DNA of 64,000 bases from Echinarachnius parma (GCA_037951105.1 JBAMJV010000865.1:40317-104316), one strand, 5' to 3'. Numbered from the stretch's first letter, positions 32,301 through 43,957 are shown. The notes: generated by a model not told the origin, from the letters alone. A program made the numbers and translations.

Positions 32301-34865
32301 ACATCTGCAACATCCAGGACCCAGGCATACTGATTATAAATATTTCCATATTGTGTTATGAAATGAAGGATGCACTTTCTTAATAATTTTAGGTTGGAGT
32401 TGTATGGATATCCCAGCCATTGATACTCCCAAACTGAACTTATGGTAAACCCCTTTAACGTATGCCACCCCAGGGATACTGATGACAAACTTTGGCATAT
32501 TTTGTTGAAGAAATCATAATGAAGTAAGATTACTTCCTAATTGTTTCCGGTTGGAGTTTTAACGATGGATTTGGACATTACCACATGGACACACCTAGGC
32601 TTACTGATGACAAATTGTCTTGTTAAATGAAGAATAAAGTCATATCACTTTTTAACTGTTTCAGGTTGGAGTTATGCCAATGGATTTGGACTTACCCCCA
32701 GAGTCCGCGCCCAAACTGAACGCAACGAGTGGCAAGCCCGCTACCACATCTGCCACGCCTGCCACAGACCCGTCAGCATTCACCAAGGGCAAGCCCCAGT
32801 CCGTGGCAGCAGCCGAGGCATCCAGTCACCAGGGCTCGAAGAAGCCCAAAAGCATGGCCAGCTCTTCTTCATTGTCAGTAGCATCCTCTACTCCCAAGGT
32901 TTGTTTGCACCATACAGATATTGGCTGGAATTCTTGTGAGCTGGTAAGATCTAGCCTGGACTAAATTCAACCCACGGTTTTATGGAGCGCCGCACTACAA
33001 GCAATACCCCTTTATTTCTTAATGCGCGCTCATCCTATACAAACACACTTAAAACCTATGCTAACGCCACTGCATGTGGTGCTTATTATCTTACACTGAA
33101 CTGGCAGGGAGAAAACCTTCCATAAAACAGTGGAAAATTTGAACCCATGGATGCCATCAAATGACACGATCTAGTCCAGGCTAAATTTAACCAACTCATG
33201 GGAATTCCTGCCATAGAGTGTGTTTTTTTGCAAATCGCAATATCTCCTTTTTTTGGTCAACGTGAAATAATTGTTCTGATGCTTGAATAAATAAATATAA
33301 GAAAGACAAACAAATATGTTACTATTGATTACAACTTCAACATTATACCTTAATATGTAATGAGTAAACAAAGAGGCTGGATTTTACGGTAGCTAATGGT
33401 AACCATTGCATGGAAGACTTTGTTGCTGAAAGTAAAAAATTGTATTAAGAGAGACGCATTTTAAATGAATTATGTTAAATTTGGGCCTTGTTCTTTTCAT
33501 TGACATATCTATAATTATTTTACTTTATAGGAGAGTGGAAAAAGCCCAAAACCCAAGACCAAAGATGGAACCAAGTCAAAAAGCAGCTCAAAGGAAACCA
33601 CCAAGGCTCCCTCAAAGAGCAGTAAAGCTGCCACTAAGGACATGAAGACATCCCTTTCCAAGGAGGCAAAGGCTAGTCCCAGAGAGCCGAAGCCCAGCCC
33701 GAAGCCCATGGAACCTAAACCTAGTCCAAAGCCGCCAAGTCAGAAAGTGAGTTCAAAGGACATCAAGTCCAGTAGCAGCAGTGAAACTAACAGCAAGGTT
33801 TCTACTAAGGAGGCCAAGGACCACAAAGTTAGTTCTAAGACCAAAGACAGCTCGAAGCAAACTGCAAAGAGAACGGCGTCCGATCAATCACCAAAAACGT
33901 CAACACCTGCCAAGAAACGCAAATCGAATGCATCTGCTAAAGACAAAGACAAAGACAAAGATAAAGATAAGGATGAGAAACACAAGGAAGAGCCATCTCA
34001 AGACACCAAGGCATCATCATCTGCAAAGCACTCCAAGACAAAGGGGGAGAAAGCATCATCGGGAGAGAAAAGCAAGACGGTGGAGAAGAGTGGTGGGAAG
34101 AGCAAGGAGAAGACAAGCAAGCCCAAGAAGAGTAGCAAGACATCGACAAAGTCTATGTTGGAGCAGGGGCTCTTCACGCCCGAGATCACCAAGACGAAAG
34201 CCAAGCCCAAAGCCAAGCAGAAAGAGAAGGAGGTGGAGCCGAAGAAGGAGCTTCCTCCGTTTGATGCAGAGCTGAGTACGGAGGAGCTGGACAACGAGGC
34301 TCACAGTCCAAGCTCCTCCATCAGCTTCTCGTCCTTGACCCTGCCCAGCCAGGGTGGGGGCACCGGCACCCTCAAGATGCTTATGCAGGACCTGGACGAT
34401 GACCGGGACGATGAAGATCCAGACATCGAGCGCCCCTTCCAGACAAGTAGCGGGCAGCCCCACGGCAGACGCAGATCCATGTCCAGTGACAGCAACAGTC
34501 GCCACAGCTCTCCCTCACCAGAGAGGGAGAAACCGCCGAAGCCCGCGCCAAAGTCATCCAGTGCGTCAAGCAAAAAGACAGGAGGAGCGGGAAAGAAGGG
34601 GGCAAAGGCGGATAAGAAACCAAAGGGCGGCGAGGGGAAGGTGAAATCCTCCCACCAGAATAGCAACATTGACTACCTGTACGAACTGGTGGACCTGCAC
34701 AAACGACTCATGAAGCTGACGAACAGAGATAAGTTACAGCAGGTTGTTGACCTCATAGGAGAGACAGGGTCATTCAAGGTCACTGACACGACGTTTGACT
34801 TTGACCTTTGTTCCTTGGATAAAAGCACTGTTCGCAGGCTGCAAGAATATGTTCCTGCTTTATAA
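26332..34865 (+). CDS. MLLT3: MLLT1/MLLT3 (ENL/AF9) homologue, YEATS-domain transcription elongation factor
   Basis: Five exons (26332-26343, 30980-31157, 31866-32092, 32665-32898, 33531-34865) splice with GT-AG borders in phases 0, 1, 0, 0 into 661 codons. Residues ~5-141 form a YEATS domain very close to AF9/ENL. The acyl-lysine pocket residues are all present: F27, H55, S57, F58, Y77 (AF9 F28, H56, S58, F59, Y78). The middle is Lys/Ser/Pro-rich with a PAKKRKS nuclear-localisation-like motif and an acidic [18 protein letters not shown] block resembling the ENL/AF9 acidic block. Residues 596-661 are the ANC1 homology domain (AHD). Known family role: nuclear reader of acetyl/crotonyl-lysine that links the super elongation complex (AF4) and DOT1L to chromatin through the AHD. 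Vertebrates have two paralogues; one symbol is used here for the shared orthologue. Confidence 0.95.
26916..28196. promoter_or_regulatory. CpG-rich segment with NRF1-like sites and two divergent donor-bearing pseudo-exons
   Basis: CGCGCATGCGCG at 26915-26926 and TGCGCATGCGCA at 28185-28196 match the palindromic NRF1 consensus. Between them are CTCCGCCC/GGGCGTGG boxes and a hairpin at 27492-27534 (GCGCTCTCT ... AGAGAGCGC). A plus donor TTTG|GTAAGT lies at 27191 and a minus donor TTCG|GTAAGT near 28012. It may be an alternative or bidirectional promoter, or an old inverted element. No ORF is convincing. Confidence 0.35.
28791..28996. repeat. Nested near-perfect hairpin (arms ~70 bp)
   Basis: CATTCTATAATTATGACGATTTGGTAGATT...AACGGCAGTTTG-type arms are mirrored almost exactly around a ~50-bp loop (28875-28925). 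It lies in the loop of the larger inverted repeat. Confidence 0.85.
28998..29757. mobile_element. E-box element, copy 1 (four CACACGTGACC motifs)
   Basis: GTCACACACGTGACC appears at about 29320, 29344, 29554 and 29733. The sequence is homologous, inverted, to the clean insertion at 53186-53951, and starts and ends with versions of GGGCCATTCTT. Confidence 0.7.
30980..31157 (+). CDS. MLLT3: MLLT1/3 homologue exon 2 (YEATS, first half)
   Basis: The acceptor is TTTGATAG|TGT and the donor is AAAAGAG|GTAAGT, phase 1. It codes for residues 5-63, including [23 protein letters not shown] and [14 protein letters not shown]. It contains the pocket residues F27, H55, S57 and F58. A second AG at CCAG|GTC would remove three residues. 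Confidence 0.93.
31158..31865 (+). other. Intron 2 of the MLLT1/3 homologue
   Basis: No exon or gene. The part 31380-31415 resembles a dispersed repeat also seen at 3925-3970. Otherwise AT-rich. Confidence 0.6.
31866..32092 (+). CDS. MLLT3: MLLT1/3 homologue exon 3 (YEATS, second half)
   Basis: The acceptor is CAATGTAG|TG and the donor is GGCGGG|GTAAGT, phase 0. It codes for residues 64-139: [15 protein letters not shown] (Y77 of the reader pocket), [19 protein letters not shown], and the end of the domain, [21 protein letters not shown]. Confidence 0.96.
32110..32664 (+). pseudogene. Decayed tandem copies of the exon 4 start in intron 3
   Basis: Three or more units of about 130-190 bp repeat the exon 4 acceptor and its first codons. 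At 32377-32400 the sequence is TTTTAGGTTGGAGTTGTATGGATATCC. At 32547-32577 it is TTTCCGGTTGGAGTTTTAACGATGGATTTGGAC, with AG mutated to CG. A degenerate copy is near 32217. Real exon 4 begins TTTCAGGTTGGAGTTATGCCAATGGATTTGGAC. Later parts (CCCAAACTGAAC, CCACATCTGC) also align. The copies hold stops, so they are relics. Confidence 0.75.
32665..32898 (+). CDS. MLLT3: MLLT1/3 homologue exon 4
   Basis: The acceptor is CTGTTTCAG|GTT and the donor is CCCAAG|GTTTGT, phase 0 on both sides. It codes for residues 140-217, starting [14 protein letters not shown]. Human ENL likewise has VMVMPEG right after its YEATS domain. It is Ala/Thr/Ser/Pro/Lys-rich and probably disordered. Without splicing the frame would run to a stop at 32962. 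Confidence 0.9.
32923..33217. mobile_element. Small inverted-repeat element in intron 4
   Basis: TGGAATTCTTGTGAGCTGGT...AGATCTAGCCTGGACTAAATTCAACC at the left is mirrored by GATCTAGTCCAGGCTAAATTTAACC...CATGGGAATTCC at the right. It is about 295 bp, non-coding, and starts just after the exon 4 donor. Confidence 0.65.
33531..34865 (+). CDS. MLLT3: MLLT1/3 homologue exon 5 (linker and AHD, stop codon)
   Basis: The acceptor is TTACTTTATAG|GAG. It codes for residues 218-661 and ends TTA TAA... in frame at TAA 34863-34865. The first ~380 residues are a Lys/Ser-rich linker with [11 protein letters not shown]-type repeats (33944-33975), a PAKKRKS motif, and the acidic [16 protein letters not shown] block. 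The last 66 residues, [18 protein letters not shown] to [10 protein letters not shown], with [16 protein letters not shown], match the AHD of AF9/ENL. Confidence 0.96.
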   Translation, partial: ESGKSPKPKTKDGTKSKSSSKETTKAPSKSSKAATKDMKTSLSKEAKASPREPKPSPKPMEPKPSPKPPSQKVSSKDIKSSSSSETNSKVSTKEAKDHKVSSKTKDSSKQTAKRTASDQSPKTSTPAKKRKSNASAKDKDKDKDKDKDEKHKEEPSQDTKASSSAKHSKTKGEKASSGEKSKTVEKSGGKSKEKTSKPKKSSKTSTKSMLEQGLFTPEITKTKAKPKAKQKEKEVEPKKELPPFDAELSTEELDNEAHSPSSSISFSSLTLPSQGGGTGTLKMLMQDLDDDRDDEDPDIERPFQTSSGQPHGRRRSMSSDSNSRHSSPSPEREKPPKPAPKSSSASSKKTGGAGKKGAKADKKPKGGEGKVKSSHQNSNIDYLYELVDLHKRLMKLTNRDKLQQVVDLIGETGSFKVTDTTFDFDLCSLDKSTVRRLQEYVPAL

Positions 34866-36530
34866 ATGCCTTGCCATTTTATCTTATTTATTATTACAAT
34901 CCAACTGTGTCCAATGAATAGTTGCGTCAGTAAAGGTCATCAAACGATACCCTATTGAAGACAAGCTCACAACTCAAACTTGTGGCTGATGATCATGCAC
35001 CAAATCCATGCTCATTTGTAAAAAATTGATTTATATTGTACACATGTATGTAAGATAGCCTGTACATAGTTTGTACATCATAGATTTGTATATAAAAGAG
35101 CTATTGCTATTGTATTGCCATGAGCGTGTGTTTAGCTAAGCACTGCCAAAATTTGCTGTTCATGCAAATTTATTGATATCGACAGTAAACTGACTCGTTA
35201 ATGAGCAGAGACTGTTGACGACTGGTGCTAAATTGCTTCACACAAACAACTAATAATGATATGAGAAAGGTGTATTAGTCCCTCCTGAATTATGTTTATT
35301 TTTCCTTAGAATTGTAGGAGGGTGTGTTATGAAATAGCTTATATCATTTGTAGTAATTCAGTAGGTGGAAATAATTTCAATTTCTGAGTAATTACCTACA
35401 GGGTTCGTGTATCAACTTTATGAGAATGACATTACAATTCTAGGTAACATTGGCAAAAAAGGGAACTTCCAAACTGTTCATTTCGGAGGTGACATATCAG
35501 TAGACGTTTTACATGTGCTTATTTGTTTAATAGCCTGGTGCTATAACAGTTTGGGAAAATATGAAAATATCTAAGATTTTGTTTGAAAAAGTTGTATTTA
35601 ACTCTGCTCCAAACCATGCGTTTTTTGGATTTTCACTTTTTCTTTTTTTTTCTTCTCACCTTTGCCAAAATTACGCTGTTTGACATGAATTTTTTTTTTT
35701 TTTAGAGCAGGCAGTAAAACTAATTCAAGCAAATTGTTGGTAAATGACAATGACTTTTTTAAGTACTGGTCTTCAATTTGTTAGGGAATCAGAAAGAATG
35801 TATGCCAGCACAAGCACAAACAAGTGGGTGAATTAATGCTAAGCATTCTGCCTTTATCTAAGCACTTTATTTTTCACCTTTCCAGCCATTTATTGATTTC
35901 GATTGGAATTTCATAAAATTGTACAAAGCATAATGCAAGCATGTTATCTTGTACATTTATTTTAAAACTAAAATTACTAAGCACTTGATACTTACGCAAT
36001 GTGTGACATTAGCGTTACATGCTTTTGACATACATTGTAGCACATCAGAATCAAACGGAGAGATGGATGGTTCATGGTTTTTTATTTATTTATTGTTTTT
36101 AATTACTTTCATGTGTGACATGTTTACATGCCAGTGCGTGAAGAGTGTATTCATAGGTTGTGTTTCCCCATTTGTGCAGTTATTTTGATTGTTGAGATTT
36201 TTTTTGCTTGGGTCCAAATGTCAACAAGCCAAAAGTTCTAATCTACTCAAATTCACACAAATGGAAACAGTAAGTGAGAAAGTGTTTGATATTTGTATAT
36301 TTTGATTAATGGAACATTATGTTTAAAAAGCAAAAAATAATGTTGGAAAACAATGCCAAATTGTGTTTGTTCATTAATTGTGGTCTTCCTATCTTAAATA
36401 TCTGAAATTGTTTAGTCAAACGAATGTTGTAAATTTTGTTAGAAAAACATTTGACCGAGTATTGATGACGAAAGTTGAATTTGGAGTGAAATGTTTAAAA
36501 ATCATAATAAATGGGGCTTTAAACTAGGCA
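34866..36530 (+). other. 3' UTR of the MLLT1/3 homologue
   Basis: AT-rich unique sequence after the stop with no coding frame. The first AATAAA I can find is at 36506-36511, so the transcript may end near 36530. Shorter forms using variant signals are possible. Confidence 0.5.
36506..36511 (+). terminator. Polyadenylation signal AATAAA
   Basis: The sequence ATCATAATAAATGG contains AATAAA, about 1.64 kb after the stop codon of the MLLT1/3 homologue. No earlier canonical hexamer was seen. Confidence 0.4.
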
Positions 36531-37369
36531 AATGTTTAATTCAAATGTCAAAATATTGAACAGAAGCGCCATGATACTTGGTTGAATAGCGCTATATAAA
36601 TTAACATTATTATTATTTATAAAGCCTGGGGGGATAGACACGACTCGACTGAAAGCCACAGTCGGTCCGATTCAGTTGCCAAATCAACACGTTGAATTGG
36701 GCATGATTGGCTTCTTACTGGAAAAATCAGAGTCCTTAGGCAATGCGCACAGAGCCGATCCGACTGAAAACCAGTCGTATCAGGTCGAGTGGGCTGTCTG
36801 CGCCGATCTTTATAAGGCCGGAGGCAAAATTTATTTTGTATTAAGGCATACCGGTAATGACTGTATTTGGGGATATAAATCATGTGATTTTGAGGCACAA
36901 TCATCATTTATCAGGCAAAAATTACTGATTTTGAAGCAAAATCATTGCATTTTCATGCTGAAATCATAGTATTTTTGGCAACTCTATAGACTAGTGAAGA
37001 TGGAAGGATGATATTAGGGCAAGAGTCACTGGTTGATTGTCCACAATACATTATTGAAATTTGACCATCCACTGGACAGTGTGGTTTCCTATTATCCATT
37101 CAGTACATTTTTGTGGTCCATGTGTTATGCTGTTCTTGTGGAATAAGCCGTCCATCTATTTAATTTGTATATATATTGTGTTTTTATAAAAACAAAAAGG
37201 GATCAACAAGTACTGTTCAGCTATATTGTCTGTGTGTAGACAACATGTCCAGATGAATGTCTACAAAGTAAATTTTTTAGCCCAGGCGTGTCACTGCACA
37301 TATGCCATGTGTTCGCAAATTAAAAAAATCGTGGAATGAAAAAAAAGGGTGTATATTTCATGACTATGT

Positions 37370-37765
37370 CAGAGCTGCCAACTAGTACGGATTTTCCGTA
37401 ATTGGTACGGAAATTGACAACCATTACGGGAGTACGGAATGCCGCTTAAAAATTACGGGAAATATATCCGATATCTGCCTCCCTATCATTAATTCTCTTA
37501 CCATTTGTTTATTTGTTTTGTTTATTTGTGATACATGTAAAATACCATAGATTAGCAGGGTTCAACGTACCATTTTTTCTCTTTTTTTTTCGGTTACCCG
37601 TTCTGCTAAACGTTTTTGCCGATGACGGTCGGTTAACCGTCGTGTAACCGTTTCACTAAACTTATAGTTCATAGAGCCGTGTAGGAAATTACTGATTTCT
37701 TCCCCAAATTACTGATTTTGAGCCTTGAGAGTACTGATTTCATGTTCTAGAGGTTGGCAGCTCTG
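37370..37765. mobile_element. MITE with CAGAGCTGCCAAC termini
   Basis: The left end CAGAGCTGCCAACTAGTACGG and the right end (reversed) CAGAGCTGCCAACCTCTAG form 13-bp inverted termini. CTATGT flanks both sides (37364-37369 and 37766-37771). The interior has repeated TACGGAA words. It is 396 bp, non-coding. The CAG terminus suggests a hAT-derived MITE, but the duplication seen is 6 bp, not 8. Confidence 0.72.
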
Positions 37766-38417
37766 CTATGTTTGCAGAGATGATGAAAAAGGGTACACAT
37801 TTCATTAAAATGTTTGCAAAAATTTGAAAATGAGTACCTTTTCATATAGGGCCACAAATTATATTTCATCTGTATACCTGAAGGGGTATTTAAAAAAGGG
37901 TTAATTTTGTTAATGTGTGCTCGAATGTTTTGTTTGTATGCCAATTTGTACCTGTTTTTGTGTTAAAAGGGGGGTATAATTTGCTGAAACGGTACTCGAA
38001 ACGCTGCAAATAGTGGGCCATTTTTTTACCTCGAGAACAATCATGTGTCCCACCTTTGAATATGAAGTGACACCGCTGGGATTTTTAGTCTCTCAGGGCT
38101 GATGTGCACATGGACTACTGCTCTATAGTGGAAATTCCCATGAAAACAACACTAGTCCCGCCTTACATTGTTATAAGAGCTACTGCTATACAGTTTAGGG
38201 TGTGATAGAGAGAACAAAAATGACTAAATCAGTAATTCATTTGGAAGTCTTTGGTTCAAACCCTCGACTTTTCTTTGTTGGTGGCGTTTGTTACTTGAAA
38301 CTAGTCACAGTCTTCTCTGGGTATTTGTTGTCATTATTGTTAACAGTACAAATAAGCATTTCAGGAAATTTATGGGACAAATCTATTTAACAAAATCCAA
38401 GAATTCAAAAGACATTT

Positions 38418-38815
38418 ATAGAGTGGTGAAGTGTGACGTCATCAAAAATCTATTTTTAGAATTTTCTAATTTGAACTTCAATTTCCGAAAGAGCATCAAA
38501 AATAATGTCCAAATGTCGAAAATCAATTGAATATGATAAGTATTGGCTGAGATATGCCCATCCGAATGAATTTTACTTCAATGTGCAATCAGTGTTATAG
38601 TGCTCTGGTTCATGAAGTTATGAACCAGAGCACTATAACACTGATTGTCTATTGGAACAAAAATCATTTGGATGGGCATATCTCAGCCAATACTTTACAT
38701 ATTCAATTGATTTTCAACATTTGGACATTATTTTTGATGCTCTTTCAGAAAATGTAGTTCAAATTGAGAAATACTAAACATAGATTTTTATGATGTCATA
38801 GCTTCTGTACTCTAT
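38418..38815. mobile_element. Foldback element, copy 1
   Basis: Near-palindromic over ~400 bp: TATAGAGT...TGACGTCATC at the left is mirrored by ATGATGTCATAG...ACTCTATTA at the right. Inside, TATTGGCTGAGATATG mirrors CATATCTCAGCCAATA around a centre at about 38617 (GTTCATGAAGTTATGAAC). A second copy is at 55129-55539. Confidence 0.85.
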
Positions 38816-39248
38816 TAGTATTAGTGGTTTGAAAGCAAAAAACAGCTTTGATAGAACACAGCTTGTTTGACTGCACCAAAAACAAAAGTGTCCCTCGCTC
38901 TGCCTTTGTTTTCAGTGTTCAATGATCAAAGCGGCTCTGCGTTGTTAATTTTTTCTATCCCGGTTAAAGAGAATTCTCCCCATTAACCATATATATGCTT
39001 TAATTTATGTTTTCTGTTTAGTTTGTTAACATATCATGGAGAAATTATGGGCTGTGGTTTAAAATACAGATAAAGAGAAGAGATATATAATTTGTGTTGA
39101 GTACTAAGATAAGGCAAGAATACACGATCAAGTTATCAGAGGCGTAAGCACACCTCATGTTTTTTTGTCTTCAAGGATCTACCCCTTATGCTTTTAATTG
39201 TTTTTGTCAAACTATTGTCGGTCACCTGCCCTCATGTTCCCCTTCATA

Positions 39249-39483
39249 GCCCGGTCACATATCAACGGATTGCGTAAACGGACGTCAAACGGAGAGCTAA
39301 ATTTTCCATCCGTTTGTCTCCGTTCGTATGCGTTTCTTGTCCGTTCCTTGTCCGGTGATGTACGTTGTTCTATGTTTTGTACATAAAGCAATGGAGACGA
39401 CTTTCATCACCGGATCATTTCATTTCGCAAATTTTCTATTCGTTGGGCATTCGTTTCCGCTATCCGTTGATATCTGACCGGGC
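39249..39483. mobile_element. MITE with GCCCGGTCA(C/G)ATATCAACGGAT termini
   Basis: GCCCGGTCACATATCAACGGAT is mirrored by ATCCGTTGATATCTGACCGGGC. It is about 235 bp and rich in CCGTT/AACGG words (CGGACG, CCGTTCC). No ORF, no clear target duplication. Confidence 0.75.
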
Positions 39484-40082
39484 CATTAGCTACACCACTA
39501 TAAGTCATTTTTTTTGTCATCACCGATTAATAAGTTATTATTAACCATTCATCTGCATGAACATGTAAATACAGTACCTGCCATTATTGAGACCAATATG
39601 TATGGAATTCATGTTATGAATTATGTGTATGTCAGTTTTTGCTTTTTAATATTACTCATTTGTACATGATGCAAGTATTAATTTTATATATTTGTTTTGT
39701 AAATAACCATCATTATACTTTGCAAAGTTGAGAAGATTTCTGACTTTCTGAAGGCTGACCAATATTTTTATACCCGTTACTGAACTTTGCATTCATTGCA
39801 GTTATTAATTATATTTATTATGATGCTGACAATTTTTATGATTATATGATTAAAATGTTATTTTCATATCATCTGTTTGAAACTACAGAATATCAGAATT
39901 CCATAAATTATTTTGATTTTACTTTTGAGAAGTAAGAGGCCTGGATGTTTGATTTTCTCAAAAATCGTAACTTACCATACCCTAAAATTCAAGATATTCA
40001 ATATTTTAAGTGGTGTTTGCAGAACCTTAGCTCTTACTCTCTAGTCACCAATCTTCATCAATTGTATTTTACCCTTTTTTTA

Positions 40083-40500
40083 GCTCATCCGGCCCGAAGG
40101 GCATGATTAGCTCATCCGGCCCGAAGGGCAATGAGCTTATGCCATGCCGTGGCGTCCGGCGTCCGTCCGTCCGTCCGTCCGTCCGTCCGTCCGTCCGTCC
40201 ACAGTTTTCAAAATGCTTCTTCTTCGTTATTTTTCAACCGATTTTTATTCTGATTGTTTCATAAGATAGGGCTAGGAGGGGGATTTAAAACTTCTACACA
40301 GAATCGTGAAATTCATTATCTATGGTAATTTATGCAAATTTATTCGAAATCACAAAAAATGCTTCTTCTCCTTCATTTCTCGACCGATTTTGATTTGGTT
40401 TGCTTTATCTGGTAGAGCTAACTTTGGTACACTAAACTTCTACACAGAATTTTGAAATTTTTCTCCATTCATTAATTATGGTAATTTTTAATTTTTTTTA
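40083..40500. repeat. Dispersed repeat: doubled AGCTCATCCGGCCCGAAGGGC then (GTCC)10
   Basis: A 27-bp unit containing TTAGCTCATCCGGCCCGAAG is duplicated at 40081-40132. Ten GTCC units follow at 40161-40200, then a tail with two CTTCTTC...CGACCGATTTT-GATT blocks (about 40214 and 40366). This repeat style is familiar from marine invertebrate genomes. AT-rich low complexity follows to about 40620. Confidence 0.75.
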
Positions 40501-41194
40501 TTTTTTATTTTTTTATTAATTTATTTATTTTTATTGTTTTTTTAATTTTTTTAAATTTATTTATTTATTTATTTATTTATTAATTAATTAATTTATTTAT
40601 ATTTTTTTCACTCTAATTTTTTATTTTGTTATTGTTATGTCCCTTCCAGGGCATCAAATTTTTATTTTTTGACCAGTTGAAAAGTGTACCACATGAAATT
40701 TGCGATATTTGATGTTGCGAGATGGCGGATGAGCGCTACGTCATTGACGTTCTGGTTTAAAGAGTGCAATGCTACTATTGAGAATCATTTAGTATTGAAA
40801 ATGTGGGATTGAAGTAAACATATTGAATAGGGTGTTCTTTAAACTCAATAAATAAATCGTTACAATTTGTCTTCTTCTTGTGATACTATTAATGGTATTG
40901 ACTGCTGAAATATATGGGGTTTTTTTGGGTTTTTTTTGCATTTATTTAGTTTTTGTTTCCTTTAGTATTTCACTACATACACTTAATGCACGGAAATCAG
41001 ATGGACATTTTTCTTTGGAAACCATAATTGTAGATTGTTCTTTTAAACCCCTTGCTGTGATTTGAGCGCTGGTCATCATATACACGGGTGTGCTTGATAT
41101 GCCAGATGTCACAGGTAGGCTATTACAATGTACTGGATAGTTCCAATAAAATTGGACTGCACTAATAGTCACCATTCAGAGGTGTAGCATGGTA

Positions 41195-41325
41195 GGGCTG
41201 ATTGGTGGGGGGGGGGGGGGGGGGCGGGGTCACTTGAATGATTGAGGGAGGCACCCCTTATGTATATCTTTGTTGTTTGTTGCATTATAGGGGGGCATGT
41301 GCCCCCCCCCCCCCCCCCCCAGCCA
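41195..41325. repeat. Facing poly-G/poly-C block
   Basis: 18 G at 41207-41224 and 19 C at 41302-41320, able to pair with each other. CAGAGGTGTAGCATGG at 41177 vaguely recalls hAT-like termini, but no partner end or duplication was found. Confidence 0.6.
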
Positions 41326-42976
41326 TGTCACAGACAACATTCATGTTTTCAACCTACATATGCTGTCATATACACAGCTTAATACTGGTTAAATATTTGA
41401 TAATAAATACAGCAATTGCGATATTGCACAAAAAAAAGTCACACCTGTATGTCAAAATTACTGCAGCACAGGACTACCATCTCTTAGAGTAGCGAAGACC
41501 TTACACTGTTATATTAGTTTTAAAAAACAAAAGAATATGTAGAGCTCATAGCAGTAAGATTATCTTGTTATAAGAGGGTTTTGTTACAAGTACATCAGAG
41601 CTCTTTGTAATGAGGTTCCACTGTATCATTCTTTGTGAAAATGAGTTGCAATGCACTCATCAGCGTCTACATAAAGGAATTTTTAGACGACGAGACAATG
41701 AGTCATTCCCCCTAAGCCAAACAATTCCCTCACAGATGGACGCCGATTACTGCACTTTGAATACAATTCTTGGCACTATGTTAGACAAGCCTCTGTAAGA
41801 GTTTGCTTGTCATTTGTAGGTATGTACATGTATAGATGAAATGTTAATACATCACAGAGTTCTCTTATTTTGTTCATGTATGTATCATCTCTTGTACATA
41901 GCCATATATCTGTGCTATAATTCATTGAAAACACTATACTTGACAACTTGTTTCTATAGGCCTACTGTGGTTTGATTTTAATATGTACATACTATCCTAA
42001 GGTGTATACGTCGGATTGAAGTATATGCACATGTACATGTATTAACACTTTAATGCTGCTGTAACGATACAAACAGAATTTGTTGTGAATACAAATGTAA
42101 AAGTTGACTTTGAATATGTCATAATTTGTCAGTTGAGGTATATTTTACATTTCTAGAAATTATTGTCATTAAGATAGATGTACATTATATCTTGAATGTA
42201 TTGTTCACACTCATTTAGCATGATTTGTTTTCAGTTGTACAGTAGATGAACCCTTTACATTACTACACATTTTTTTTTTTTAGTGGGTGATAACTAGTAA
42301 TATTATACATGTGATTGGTCATGCTGTACCACTATTATATTTCAGGCTGATTAGATGTTCTGTAACTTATTTCAACTTTATTTCATGACATCTGTATTTC
42401 GTTCATATTGTTTAACTCGGGGGTTTTGATTTTGATAGCTGTTTTTGTAAAATGGCCAAGTACAAGCAATTATTTAAACTTCATCAATGACATCTGTATT
42501 TAGTTTGTGTTAATTCACTTGGGGGTTTTAATTTACAAGAGCTGTTTTTATATAACAGCTAAATATGTACAAATATTACACTTGTTTATGTCATCTAGAT
42601 TCATATATTTGAATTAACTCATTCAGGACTGGTCCTGAAAATTCACCAGCTGTGGTATACGGAGAATGCATGTCTAACCAAAATGATTTATTAGTAGTCT
42701 TGAACTGGTTAGTTGATGAATGTCTTACCAAGAATGTTAACATTGTCACTCATATAAATTGTGCTAAGAATATTAACAATTTTCACGAATATAACTCATT
42801 TTCACAAGTATATATATGTCATTAAAATAATTATGACTACAGTGTAGTTATGCAACTGCAAAATAATATGTTATGATCATTTACCTGTTTGTTGTCTTAT
42901 TAATGTATACAAGTGAAAATCCACACTGAAATTCTGTGGTTTGAAATAGAACCAGATGATTTAGAAGAACCGTTAA
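41326..42976. other. AT-rich intergenic stretch, no supported gene
   Basis: Frames here are short. A ~100-bp direct repeat at about 42389 and 42490 (ACATCTGTATTT ... GGGGGTTTT ... AGCTGTTTTT) is the only structure noted. Confidence 0.5.
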
Positions 42977-43957
42977 GACTCCAACAGAAACCATCAGAGT
43001 CCAACAGAAACCATTAGAGTCCAACAGAAACCATCAGAGTCCAACGGAAAACCATAAAAGTCCAACAGAAACCATTCGAGTCCAACAGAAAACCATAAAA
43101 GTCCAACAGAAAACATAAGAGTCCAACAAAAAAACATAAAAGTCCAACAGAAACCATTAGAGTCCAACAGAAAACCATAAAGGTCCAACAGAAACCATTA
43201 TAGTCCAACAGAAAACCATCAAAGTCCAACAGAAAACCATAAAAGTCCAACAGAAACCATTAGAGTCCAACAGAAACCATCAGAGTCCAACAGAAAACCA
43301 TCAGAGTCCAACAGAAACCATCAGAGTCCAACAGAAACCCATCAAAGTCCAACAGAAACCATGAGAGTCCAACAGAAACCTTTAGAGTCCAACAGAAAAC
43401 CAGAAAAGTCCAACAGAAACCATTAGAGTCCAACAGAAAACCATTAAAGTCCAACAGAAACCATTAGATTCCAACAGAAACCATCAGAGTCCAACAGAAA
43501 ACCATTAAAGTCCAACAGAAACCATTAGAGTCCAACAGAAAACCATAAAAGTCCAACAGAAACCATTAGAGTCCAACAGAAAACCATTAAAGTCCAACAG
43601 AAACCATTAGATTCCAACAGAAACCATCAGAGTCCAACAGAAAACCATTAAAGTCCAACAGAAACCATTAGAGTCCAACAGAAAACCATAAAAGTCCAAC
43701 ACAAACCATTAGAGTCCAACAGGAAACCATGAAAGTCCAACAAACCATTAGAGTCAGAAAACCATTTAAGTCCAACAGAAACCCATCAAAGTCCAACAGA
43801 AACCATCAGAGTCCAACAGAAACCATGAGAGTCCAACATAAACCATTAAGAGTCCAAGAGAAACCCATAACAGTCCATCAGAAACCATTATAGTCCAACA
43901 GAAAACCATTAGAGTCCAACAGTCCAACAGCAACCATTAGAGTCCAACCAGAAACTA
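42977..43957. repeat. Minisatellite of 20/21-bp units (AGTCCAACAGAAACCATTAG)
   Basis: About 47 tandem copies of AGTCCAACAGAAACCATYAG (20 bp) and AGTCCAACAGAAAACCATNAA (21 bp), often alternating. A higher-order block of several units recurs at about 43440 and 43595. Single-base slippage (extra A) alternates the length. Minus-strand frames give hydrophobic DGFCWT/NGFLLD-type repeats that shift frame with unit length, so I do not call them coding. Copies degrade toward the right end (43900-44090). Confidence 0.95.

Noticed and set aside
33781-34294. Other-frame ORFs over exon 5 of the MLLT1/3 homologue (Arg-rich and Leu/Ser-rich)
   Set aside because: They are shadows of the Lys/Ser-rich coding frame; only that frame continues from YEATS to AHD.
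42994-43454. Minus-strand hydrophobic repeat proteins (LLDSNGFCWT-like)
   Set aside because: Unit lengths of 20 and 21 bp change the frame repeatedly; the frames simply lack stops by composition.
42977-43957. CRISPR-like array
   Set aside because: Units are contiguous 20/21-bp repeats without unique spacers, in a eukaryotic genome.
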